Below are positions 1 through 4,871 of a stretch of 5,356 bases of DNA, one piece after another. The notes beneath the pieces were generated by a model. The model was given only the letters and a program-made list of their open reading frames with translations. It was not told the DNA's origin and made no database searches. How positions within the stretch are numbered: position 1 is the first letter of the stretch; every line of letters begins with the position of its first letter. The DNA comes from Micrococcales bacterium UBA7469 (GTDB lineage: Bacteria; Actinomycetota; Actinomycetes; Actinomycetales; Microbacteriaceae): positions 1 through 5,356 of the forward strand of contig DLPB01000006.1 of the NCBI GenBank assembly GCA_002479805.1. Direction: 5' to 3'. The position numbers were made by a program, and so were the translations under genes.

Positions 1-1383
1 AGTAATTCGAGCGACATCTCCCAGGATGGCGTCAAACTCCGCCTCGGTCATCAGTCCAAGCTGACTTGCCGATTGCTTAACCGAAAGCTTGTGCTCTTGA
101 GCGTGCTTGGCAATCAGCGATGCCGCTTCATAGCCGAGCGTTGGGGCCAGCGCGGTAACCAAACCAATTGAGTTTTCAACCGTGTACTTGAGGTATTCGA
201 CATTCGCCGTGATGCCATCGATGCAGTAGTCCGCAAGAATCTGGCAAGCCTTGCGCAGGTAAACCAAGTTCATCATCAGCGACCTTGCGATGATTGGCTC
301 AAAGGCATTGAGTTGCAGCTGCCCAGCCTCAGAAGCCATGGTTACCGTGACGTCGTTGCCGATTACCTGGAAGGCAATTTGATTCACGGCCTCAGGAATT
401 ACCGGATTCACCTTGCCTGGCATGATCGAAGATCCGGCCTGACGAGCCGGCAGGTTAATTTCGCCAAAACCGGCACGAGGACCTGAAGACAAAAGGCGGA
501 GGTCATTGGAAATCTTCGACATCTTGGTTGCCAGGCGCTTCAGCACGCTCGATATCGAGATGAACACACCGGTGTCACTGGTGGCCTCAATCAAGTTCTC
601 GGCCAACCTAAACGGGTGCTCACAAATCTCACTCAGGATATCGACCACCAACTCGGCATAACCATCTGGAGTGTTCAGCCTGGTGCCAATTGCGGTGCCG
701 CCGAGGTTTAGCTCGCTGAGCAGTGGGATGATTTCGCGAAGTCGGCTCTGATCCTCACCCAGGGTCAATGACCATGCGGTGAATTCTTGACCCAGGGTCA
801 TGGGCACGGCATCTTGCAGCTGGGTGCGACCCATCTTGATTACGTCTTTGAACTCAAGTGCCTTGGCATCGATGGACTTACGCAGGTATTCAACCTGCTT
901 CACCAACGCCAAGCTCTCAATGATTAGCGAGACTTTGATGGCGGTTGGGTAGACGTCGTTGGTGGACTGGGAGGCATTGACATGGTTCAGCGGGTGAATC
1001 TTGTCGTACTCGCCCTTGGTGTACCCGGCAATCTCCAAGGCTCGGTTGGCGATTACCTCATTGGCATTCATGTTGGTTGAGGTTCCAGCGCCGCCTTGAA
1101 TCGCATCCACTGCAAATTCGGCATCCCAGAGACCATCCCGCACCTCGATCGAAGCCTTAATGATCGGGTCTGCGATTTCCTGTGGAATCACATCGAGTTC
1201 TAGGTTGGCTTTTGCAGACGCTTCCTTGATAAAGCCGAGACCCCGCACTAAGGAGCGGTAGTGCCCGATGGGCACACCCGTGATTGGAAAGTTTTCAATT
1301 GCCCTCAGGGTATGAATTCCCCAGTAGGCGCTGGCGGGGATTTCGCGCTCCCCAAGAAGATCGTGCTCTAACCTCGTTGTCAT
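1..1383 (-). CDS. aspA: Aspartate ammonia-lyase (aspartase), 3' end cut by window edge
   Basis: Catalyses reversible deamination of L-aspartate to fumarate and ammonia in the cytoplasm, linking aspartate catabolism to the TCA cycle. The reverse-strand frame is open for 461 codons from the ATG at 1383 to base 1 with no stop. The fumarase/aspartase superfamily signatures are all present: GGAGTSTNMNANE (residues 97-109), SQSTND (138-143), GRTQLQDAVPMTLGQEF (185-201) and the mobile catalytic loop GSSIMPGKVNP (317-327) with the presumed catalytic Ser318. The VPMT context and the N-terminal stretch AYWGIHTLRAIENF point to aspartase rather than fumarase C. Known aspartases have about 470-480 residues, so only about ten C-terminal residues are missing. 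An in-frame GTG directly precedes the ATG (1386) and is an alternative start; no Shine-Dalgarno is visible, so a leaderless or near-leaderless mRNA is likely. Transcribed divergently from the DUF805 gene across 47 bp. Confidence 0.95.
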   Translation of the reverse strand, partial: MTTRLEHDLLGEREIPASAYWGIHTLRAIENFPITGVPIGHYRSLVRGLGFIKEASAKANLELDVIPQEIADPIIKASIEVRDGLWDAEFAVDAIQGGAGTSTNMNANEVIANRALEIAGYTKGEYDKIHPLNHVNASQSTNDVYPTAIKVSLIIESLALVKQVEYLRKSIDAKALEFKDVIKMGRTQLQDAVPMTLGQEFTAWSLTLGEDQSRLREIIPLLSELNLGGTAIGTRLNTPDGYAELVVDILSEICEHPFRLAENLIEATSDTGVFISISSVLKRLATKMSKISNDLRLLSSGPRAGFGEINLPARQAGSSIMPGKVNPVIPEAVNQIAFQVIGNDVTVTMASEAGQLQLNAFEPIIARSLMMNLVYLRKACQILADYCIDGITANVEYLKYTVENSIGLVTALAPTLGYEAASLIAKHAQEHKLSVKQSASQLGLMTEAEFDAILGDVARIT

Positions 1384-1393
1384 CACGGGCTCT

Positions 1394-1399
1394 AGTATC
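1394..1399 (-). promoter_or_regulatory. Probable -10 box for aspA
   Basis: On the reverse strand GATACT resembles a sigma-70-type -10 hexamer. It lies 7 nt before the in-frame GTG (1386) and 10 nt before the ATG (1383), so transcription would begin at or within a nucleotide or two of the start codon. I see no good -35 element. Inferred by eye only. Confidence 0.35.
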
Positions 1400-1418
1400 T
1401 CGCAATTAACTCCAGAGC

Positions 1419-1424
1419 TAGGAT
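1419..1424 (+). promoter_or_regulatory. Probable -10 box of a leaderless promoter for the DUF805 gene
   Basis: TAGGAT fits the actinobacterial TANNNT -10 pattern and is followed by exactly 6 nt before the ATG at 1431, so the A of the start codon would be the expected transcription start. There is no purine-rich Shine-Dalgarno in the 15 nt upstream, which agrees with leaderless initiation. No clear -35 hexamer was found at 16-18 bp spacing. Confidence 0.5.
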
Positions 1425-1430
1425 TTAGCC

Positions 1431-1736
1431 ATGGAACTTTGGGAAGCTACCAAGCTCGCACTCAAGCAATACGCAACTTTCACCGGCCGCACCTCAAGGC
1501 CTGACTACTGGTACTTCATCCTGACCCTGGTGATTGCGAGTGCTGCGCTATCAATTCTTTCCGACACCTTGTCGAACGTGTTGAATGTTCTGACCTTGGT
1601 GCCGAGCCTTGCTGCAGGCGCTCGCAGACTGCGCGATGCTGGTCTTTCGATGCACAACTTCTGGTGGCTAGCGCTGCCAGTTGTGGGCTGGATTATCTTT
1701 ATCGTCCAGCTATCTCAGCCTTCTAAGAAGGACTAG
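1431..1736 (+). CDS. DUF805 family small membrane protein
   Basis: A 101-residue hydrophobic protein of the DUF805 family (relatives include E. coli YhaH/YhaI); molecular function is unknown. The family hallmark near the N-terminus is clear: F17-T-G-R followed by TSRPDYW (21-27) just before the first membrane segment. The second conserved block, LVPSLAAGARRLRDAGLS (56-73), is also typical, with RRLRD at 65-69. Membrane segments are likely at about 25-44, 46-63 and 76-93. It is shorter than usual for the family (about 110-150 residues) and ends soon after the last helix in SQPSKKD, without the glycine/asparagine-rich tail many members carry. The start is supported by the family match and by a -10 box six bases upstream. 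Its stop codon overlaps that of the convergent DUF1761 gene. Confidence 0.85.
   Translation: MELWEATKLALKQYATFTGRTSRPDYWYFILTLVIASAALSILSDTLSNVLNVLTLVPSLAAGARRLRDAGLSMHNFWWLALPVVGWIIFIVQLSQPSKKD
1733..1736. other. CTAG overlap supplying stop codons to two convergent genes
   Basis: The palindromic tetranucleotide CTAG contains TAG on both strands: bases 1734-1736 end the DUF805 gene and the reverse complement of 1733-1735 ends the DUF1761 gene. The two reading frames therefore overlap tail to tail by four bases. Confidence 0.9.
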
Positions 1737-2149
1737 ATAAAGCTCGCGATGATTGCACCCATCGCAGCCAGTGACACGATGTCTTGACCAACCTCAAGAA
1801 TCCAGACCTTTAGGCCAAAACCACCAAATAGTTTGTGGCTAAGAGATGTTGCTGCCGAGAAGCCAACACCCAAAAGTGCTGCGGTAGCCATGCCACCAAA
1901 CCAGTCAAGGCCACCAACTGCCTGCTCAATCAAAGGCAGAATCAAACCCAAAACGCTGGCCTGCGTGATTGCGCCTAGTGCGGTCAGGCCAAAAACCAGC
2001 CCCATCGATTCGGTGCCCGGATTCTCCTCGGGAGACTTACCCATCAACTTCCACCAAACTGGGAAGAAGGTCTTCGGGCCAAACCAGATGCCACCGATTG
2101 CAAAACCCGCAACAGTTGCCAATGCCACAGCTAGGAAATTGAATTCCAT
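1733..2149 (-). CDS. DUF1761-type four-helix membrane protein
   Basis: A 138-residue integral membrane protein resembling the DUF1761 family, whose function is not known. The family-like features are an N-terminal helix ending in GGIWFGP (19-25), followed by VWWKLMGK (31-38), a short polar loop (EENPGTES), then three more hydrophobic segments at about 49-72, 84-104 and 111-136. I place the start at the ATG at 2149 because GGAGG lies 4 nt upstream (extended ACTGGAGGAATC); an upstream in-frame ATG at 2170 would add seven residues but has no ribosome site and lies 5 nt from the tRNA 3' end. The gene is 25 nt downstream of tRNA-Thr on the same strand, leaving little room for its own promoter, so it is probably expressed from the tRNA transcript. 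Confidence 0.8.
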   Translation of the reverse strand: MEFNFLAVALATVAGFAIGGIWFGPKTFFPVWWKLMGKSPEENPGTESMGLVFGLTALGAITQASVLGLILPLIEQAVGGLDWFGGMATAALLGVGFSAATSLSHKLFGGFGLKVWILEVGQDIVSLAAMGAIIASFI

Positions 2150-2161
2150 GATTCCTCCAGT

Positions 2162-2173
2162 TGAATCCATTCA
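2162..2173 (-). repeat. Short inverted repeat between tRNA-Thr and DUF1761
   Basis: Arms TGAAT and ATTCA flank two bases in the 25-bp spacer, immediately 3' of the tRNA. Too short to be a stable terminator and without a U tract, so it does not clearly separate the tRNA from the downstream gene. It might mark a processing point, but this is speculation. Confidence 0.3.
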
Positions 2174-2174
2174 G

Positions 2175-2247
2175 AGCCGACCACGGGACTCGAACCCGTA
2201 ACCCCCGCATTACAAGTGCGGTGCGCTACCAATTGCGCCAGGTCGGC
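2175..2247 (-). tRNA. tRNA-Thr(TGT), decodes ACA and related threonine codons
   Basis: A complete 73-nt cloverleaf reads on the reverse strand. The acceptor stem GCCGACC pairs with GGTCGGC, the D arm is GCGC/GCGC around AATTGGTA, the anticodon stem is CCGCA/TGCGG around the loop CTTGTAA (anticodon TGT), the variable loop is GGGTT, and the T arm is ACGGG/CCCGT around TTCGAGT. The discriminator base is T. CCA is not encoded (the next bases are CT), so it must be added by nucleotidyltransferase. All stems pair perfectly, so this is an intact gene. It is divergent from the gene at 2301 and lies just upstream of DUF1761 on the same strand. Confidence 0.97.
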
Positions 2248-2263
2248 AGTTGTTTCGGCGATA

Positions 2264-2269
2264 AGCCTA
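2264..2269 (-). promoter_or_regulatory. Possible -10 box for tRNA-Thr (and DUF1761)
   Basis: TAGGCT on the reverse strand fits TANNNT and would start transcription near 2257, about 10 nt before the mature tRNA 5' end at 2247. No recognisable -35 hexamer at the right distance. It lies in the only spacer (53 bp) available for a tRNA promoter. Confidence 0.35.
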
Positions 2270-2288
2270 CCGAAAAACTAAAACTCGC

Positions 2289-2294
2289 TAGTGT
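2289..2294 (+). promoter_or_regulatory. Probable -10 box of a leaderless promoter for the gene at 2301
   Basis: TAGTGT fits TANNNT and is followed by exactly 6 nt (TTGTTC) before the ATG at 2301, the same geometry as the DUF805 promoter. No Shine-Dalgarno is visible. This favours ATG 2301 over the TTG at 2295, which would lie upstream of the expected transcription start. Confidence 0.45.
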
Positions 2295-2300
2295 TTGTTC

Positions 2301-2792
2301 ATGGCGCTAGACAAGCAGCAGTGGATTAGATCATCTATTCGCTACGGGGCTATTTCTGCAGTCGCTTTGCTTGCCATTGCCTTCTATGCAGGTGAAAGAA
2401 ATCCTCCGGTGCTCGAGTCTTTCGCAGTGGCTAGCGAAACCGTCAACCTAACCGAATCAGGCCGTTACGAGTTTTCTGGAGTTGTGACCGACGAGCGGGG
2501 CGTGAGATCAATTGAGCTGCTGTGCGAAAGCGAAGCGCGCACGGAATTTGTGATTCTGGTGCCAACAACGGGCATGAATAAATACAAAGTTTCATTTGGG
2601 AGGCTTACGGCTTCCCCGGATTGGATTGGTCACTGGGAGGGAAATCTAAACGAGATTCGCTTTTCGGGAGCTGGCAAAATCCCGCTTGACACCCCGAGTT
2701 TGACCTGCGATTGGCAAGTAAAAATGCGAGATATGGTCGGAAACGAAATCACCACGCCCGCGGGCGTGGTGATGACGGTTAGATCTCGATAG
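2301..2792 (+). CDS. Hypothetical membrane-anchored or exported protein
   Basis: A 163-residue protein I cannot assign to a named family. A short basic N-terminus (KQQWIRSSIR) precedes one hydrophobic segment at about 15-31 and then a polar, beta-rich extracytoplasmic part, so it is probably an N-terminally anchored protein facing outside. There is no lipobox cysteine. The outer part has two cysteines (Cys75 in IELLCES, Cys136 in LTCDWQ) that could form a disulfide. The pieces GVVTDERGVRSIELLC and WQVKMRDMVGNEITT recall the D-x-x-G-V ... D-x-x-G-N pattern of bacterial Ig-like beta-sandwich repeats, so a single Ig-like domain is a reasonable guess. The start at 2301 rests on the -10 box six bases upstream; a longer frame from TTG 2295 is less likely. 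It converges on the dsbA-like gene with only two bases between stops. Confidence 0.7.
   Translation: MALDKQQWIRSSIRYGAISAVALLAIAFYAGERNPPVLESFAVASETVNLTESGRYEFSGVVTDERGVRSIELLCESEARTEFVILVPTTGMNKYKVSFGRLTASPDWIGHWEGNLNEIRFSGAGKIPLDTPSLTCDWQVKMRDMVGNEITTPAGVVMTVRSR
2748..2773 (-). terminator. Probable intrinsic terminator of the dsbA-like gene, inside the opposing coding region
   Basis: A perfect 26-bp palindrome (each arm ATCACCACGCCCG or its complement) can form a GC-rich hairpin of about 11 bp with a four-base loop. On the reverse strand it begins 21 nt after the dsbA-like stop codon and is followed by a T-rich run (TTCGTTTCC), the layout of a Rho-independent terminator. On the forward strand it lies within the last codons of the gene at 2301 and has no T run after it, so it should act mainly on the reverse strand. 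Confidence 0.65.
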
Positions 2793-2798
2793 CGCTAT
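2789..2798. repeat. Ten-base palindrome holding both convergent stop codons
   Basis: ATAGCGCTAT is a perfect palindrome in which the forward TAG (2790-2792) ends the exported-protein gene and the reverse TAG (2797-2795) ends the dsbA-like gene. Two bases separate the two stops. Confidence 0.8.
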
Positions 2799-3646
2799 TC
2801 GGCTGAAGCGGTCTGAACGAACTGTGCGAAGACCTCAGGTGAGACCAGCTCTTCTCCGGTTGCCCAGGTGAACTGAGTGCCGTTCACCAGGATGGTTGGG
2901 GTTCCCGTTACCTGAATGCCCTGCTGTGGCTCGCTCAAAACCTTCTGAGTGTGCTGCTCGATATAGTCGGCAAAACTCTTGTTCTGAATGCAGCCCTTGA
3001 CCTCGGTGGTGCCGGCGCCGGAGGTTTGTGCAACCTCGTAAAGTTCGTTGTCGTCAAGACCAGCCTGACCCTCGACAGGTTGGTTGATCATGAGGTTTGA
3101 GTGCATGTCGAAGTAAGCATCTGGCACGAAGTTTGCGACGCAGAATGCTGCGTTTGCAGCTCTTGAGGAGTACTCGTTGAGTGATGCGCGGTCTAGGAAG
3201 GAGATTGGTCGAAACTCCACCGTGGCTGCTCCGGTGTCAACCCAGGAGCGAAGCTGCGCGGAGTTTGGAAGATCGAATGCCTGGCAGATTGGGCACTGGT
3301 AGTCAACGTAGATGACAATCTCAGGTGCCTTGGTCTCTGATGCCTCTGGGGTTGGGGTCTTGTCGGCAGTGAAAGCCTGCAGGCCAACACCTACCTTCAG
3401 CCCACCAAACTCGGTTAGGTTCTTAGGTGCTTCGTCAACCACAGGAGCGGCAACCTTGTTAGCGGCTTCAATCGCGATGACCGCTGCCACGCCACCGACG
3501 ATTCCCAAAGCGACCAGCACAACCGAAAGTTGGATGACCAACTTGGAGCGCTTGGCCTTCTTCTGGTTCTCTTCGCGCAGTGCCTTGGCCTTCTGGCGGG
3601 CGGCATCACGCTGCTCGGAGCGGGTTGGCTTGTGGTTCGAAGTCAT
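2795..3646 (-). CDS. Membrane-anchored DsbA-like thiol-disulfide oxidoreductase
   Basis: A 283-residue thioredoxin-fold protein that probably makes, breaks or isomerises disulfides in exported proteins. A highly basic, coiled-coil-like cytoplasmic tail (1-35, rich in K/R/E/Q) precedes one membrane helix (about 36-59) and a linker, giving an N-in, C-out topology. The redox motif Cys118-Pro-Ile-Cys121 follows a typical beta strand (IVIYVDYQ). The cis-proline loop is VTGTPTILVNG, with Thr249-Pro250. Cys169 and Cys219 in the helical insertion could form a second, structural disulfide. The architecture matches actinobacterial DsbA-family proteins (thioredoxin_4 type). Start: ATG 3646 with AGGTAGGA just upstream, 4 nt spacing. 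A promoter-like CTGACA-N16-TACACT lies about 50-75 nt upstream, and a terminator hairpin lies just past the stop. The partner reductase or oxidase (DsbD/VKOR-like) is not in this window, and the specific substrate is unknown. Confidence 0.88.
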   Translation of the reverse strand: MTSNHKPTRSEQRDAARQKAKALREENQKKAKRSKLVIQLSVVLVALGIVGGVAAVIAIEAANKVAAPVVDEAPKNLTEFGGLKVGVGLQAFTADKTPTPEASETKAPEIVIYVDYQCPICQAFDLPNSAQLRSWVDTGAATVEFRPISFLDRASLNEYSSRAANAAFCVANFVPDAYFDMHSNLMINQPVEGQAGLDDNELYEVAQTSGAGTTEVKGCIQNKSFADYIEQHTQKVLSEPQQGIQVTGTPTILVNGTQFTWATGEELVSPEVFAQFVQTASAE

Positions 3647-3692
3647 TTATTCCTACCTTGATTCGGTATCAGCTTGATTACAAAGCCTTATA

Positions 3693-3720
3693 AGTGTAAC
3701 CGAGGTGCGATACTTGTCAG
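3693..3720 (-). promoter_or_regulatory. Probable promoter of the dsbA-like gene
   Basis: On the reverse strand CTGACA (3720-3715, five of six matches to TTGACA) is followed by a 16-bp spacer and TACACT (3698-3693). Transcription would start near 3686, giving a leader of about 40 nt that includes the AGGTAGGA ribosome site. This is the best -35/-10 pair in the window. It overlaps the proposed forward -10 box at 3709-3714, so the two divergent genes may compete for polymerase. Confidence 0.5.
3706..3714 (+). promoter_or_regulatory. Possible extended -10 promoter for the sugar ATPase gene
   Basis: TGCGATACT carries a TG one base before a GATACT hexamer, an extended -10 form. Transcription would start near 3721, right at the first base of a leader hairpin, leaving a leader of about 71 nt. 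The -35 region is weak. An alternative is TTGATT (3674-3679) with TAACCG (3697-3702), which is a poorer -10 match. Confidence 0.35.
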
Positions 3721-3777
3721 GCTGCTTCATTAGGAGCAGCATCCATTCACGAAGGATCGTCCGGCACGTACCGCCGG
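3721..3777 (+). promoter_or_regulatory. Structured 5' leader with three consecutive hairpins
   Basis: Three hairpins can be drawn back to back. 3721-3740 has an 8-bp stem (GCTGCTTC with GGAGCAGC, one U-G pair) and loop ATTA. 3741-3757 has ATCC/GGAT plus two inner A-T pairs with one bulged A. 3761-3777 pairs CCGGC with GCCGG around 7 nt. The ribosome site follows at once (3779-3785). The first hairpin starts where transcription is predicted to begin, so an mRNA-stabilising 5' hairpin is one explanation; I do not recognise a known riboswitch. Confidence 0.35.
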
Positions 3778-3778
3778 T

Positions 3779-3785
3779 GAAGGAG
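3779..3785 (+). promoter_or_regulatory. Strong ribosome binding site fixing the ATPase start
   Basis: GAAGGAG lies 6 nt before the ATG at 3792. It decides the start: the same frame is open further upstream to 3705, but that region lacks a ribosome site, and family alignment begins at MASVSFRNAT. Confidence 0.85.
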
Positions 3786-3791
3786 AAAACC

Positions 3792-4865
3792 ATGGCATCA
3801 GTGTCATTTCGCAATGCAACCCGCTTATACCCAGGTGGTACCAAGCCAGCAGTAGACAAGTTGAACCTAGAGGTTAGAGACGGCGAGTTTCTAGTTCTAG
3901 TCGGTCCTTCTGGCTGTGGAAAATCAACCTCGCTGCGCATGCTTGCCGGCCTAGAAGAGGTAAACGAAGGTGGCATCTTTATCGGTGACCGCGAGGTAAC
4001 CGATGTGCCACCAAAGGATCGCGATATCGCGATGGTGTTCCAGAACTACGCGCTCTACCCACACATGACCGTGGCAGAGAACATGGGATTCGCCCTAAAG
4101 ATCGCTGGCGTTAGCAAGGAAGAGCGTGCCGAGCGCGTTCTAGAGGCCGCCAAGCTACTGGACCTAGAACCATACCTAAACCGCAAGCCAAAGGCACTAT
4201 CTGGTGGTCAGCGTCAGCGTGTGGCCATGGGCCGCGCGATTGTGCGCAAGCCTCAGGTGTTCCTAATGGACGAGCCGCTCTCGAACCTTGACGCCAAGCT
4301 TCGCGTCCAGACCCGTACCCAGATCGCTTCTCTTCAGCGTCGCCTGGGCGTGACCACTGTTTACGTTACCCACGACCAGGTTGAGGCTATGACCATGGGT
4401 GACCGCGTAGCTGTTTTGAAGGACGGCCTACTGCAGCAGGTTGACACCCCGCGCAACCTCTACGACCGCCCAGCCAACGTATTCGTAGCAGGCTTCATCG
4501 GCTCCCCAGCAATGAACCTAATTCAGCTGCCAATCATCGATGGTGGCGTGCAGTTCGGTGACGCTGTGCTGCCGATCGACCGCGAGATCCTTGCCAAGGC
4601 ATCGGGTAACCGCGTAACCGTGGGTATCCGCCCAGAGAAGCTGTCGGTTTCGAACAGCGGCCTGGTTGTGGACGTCGACGTGGTTGAGGAGCTAGGTTCG
4701 GACGGCTACCTATACGGTCGCGTCAACCTAGATGGCCAGGAGCACAACGTTGTTGTCCGCGTTGACCCAATCGACCACCCACGCGCCGGAGACCGCATCC
4801 ACCTGCAGGCAGATGCCTCAGCGGTACACGTCTTCGACGCAGAGAGCGGCGAGCGCCTTAACTAA
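3792..4865 (+). CDS. MsiK/UgpC-type sugar ABC transporter ATP-binding protein
   Basis: A 357-residue cytoplasmic ATPase of the MalK/UgpC/MsmK (CUT1) family that energises uptake of sugars or glycerol phosphate by pairing with importer permeases. Every nucleotide-binding motif is intact: Walker A GPSGCGKST (38-46), Q-loop Gln84 in VFQNYALYPHMTV, signature LSGGQRQRV (136-144), Walker B VFLMDEP (156-162), D-loop SNLD (164-167) and switch His194. The regulatory C-terminal half carries GSPAMN (237-242), GIRPE (278-282) and VVEELGSDGYLYG (297-309), typical of the TOBE/OB region of UgpC/MsmK proteins. No permease or binding-protein gene is nearby; such solitary copies in actinobacteria (Streptomyces MsiK) serve several importers, so a shared multi-sugar role is likely but inferred. 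Leucine is coded by CTA 16 times out of about 37, quite unlike aspA. Followed after 6 nt by the DUF4032 gene. Confidence 0.93.
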   Translation: MASVSFRNATRLYPGGTKPAVDKLNLEVRDGEFLVLVGPSGCGKSTSLRMLAGLEEVNEGGIFIGDREVTDVPPKDRDIAMVFQNYALYPHMTVAENMGFALKIAGVSKEERAERVLEAAKLLDLEPYLNRKPKALSGGQRQRVAMGRAIVRKPQVFLMDEPLSNLDAKLRVQTRTQIASLQRRLGVTTVYVTHDQVEAMTMGDRVAVLKDGLLQQVDTPRNLYDRPANVFVAGFIGSPAMNLIQLPIIDGGVQFGDAVLPIDREILAKASGNRVTVGIRPEKLSVSNSGLVVDVDVVEELGSDGYLYGRVNLDGQEHNVVVRVDPIDHPRAGDRIHLQADASAVHVFDAESGERLN

Positions 4866-4871
4866 GGCCCA

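Noticed and set aside
1719..1765. Hairpins at 1719-1731 (CCTTC/GAAGG) and 1746-1765 (GCGATG/CATCGC) as terminators for the DUF805/DUF1761 pair
   Set aside because: Stems are only 5-6 bp, both lie in coding sequence, and no convincing T run follows on the relevant strand.
2150..2170. Seven-residue N-terminal extension of DUF1761 from ATG 2170
   Set aside because: The upstream ATG has no ribosome site and lies 5 nt from the tRNA end, while ATG 2149 has a strong GGAGG.
1833..2201. Forward open frame of 122 codons opposite DUF1761 and the tRNA
   Set aside because: It runs antisense through a well-supported membrane protein and into the tRNA-Thr gene, is proline/lysine-rich without domain features and has no ribosome site.
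2175..2247. tRNA-Thr as an integration site for a mobile element
   Set aside because: tRNA genes often serve as att sites, but there is no integrase, no repeated tRNA 3' fragment and no foreign-looking block in the window.
3193..3609. Two short reverse frames (3193-3390 and 3415-3609) within the dsbA-like gene
   Set aside because: They overlap the real gene in another frame and encode R/S/P-rich sequence typical of out-of-frame reading.
3312..3677. Forward open frame of 121 codons opposite the dsbA-like gene
   Set aside because: Low-complexity A/S/T-rich antisense shadow of a gene with a clear CPIC redox motif and cis-Pro loop.
3657..3679. Direct repeat of CTTGATT (3657-3663 and 3673-3679) as an operator
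   Set aside because: Two seven-base copies 16 bp apart in an AT-rich spacer are too short to support without conservation data.
3705..3791. N-terminal extension of the ATPase by 29 residues
   Set aside because: The extension covers the hairpin leader, lacks a ribosome site and does not look like the family, whereas ATG 3792 has GAAGGAG at 6 nt.
3653..3976. Reverse frame of 107 codons over the ATPase promoter and Walker A region
   Set aside because: Antisense to the conserved N-terminus of the ATPase and across its leader and ribosome site; no family features.
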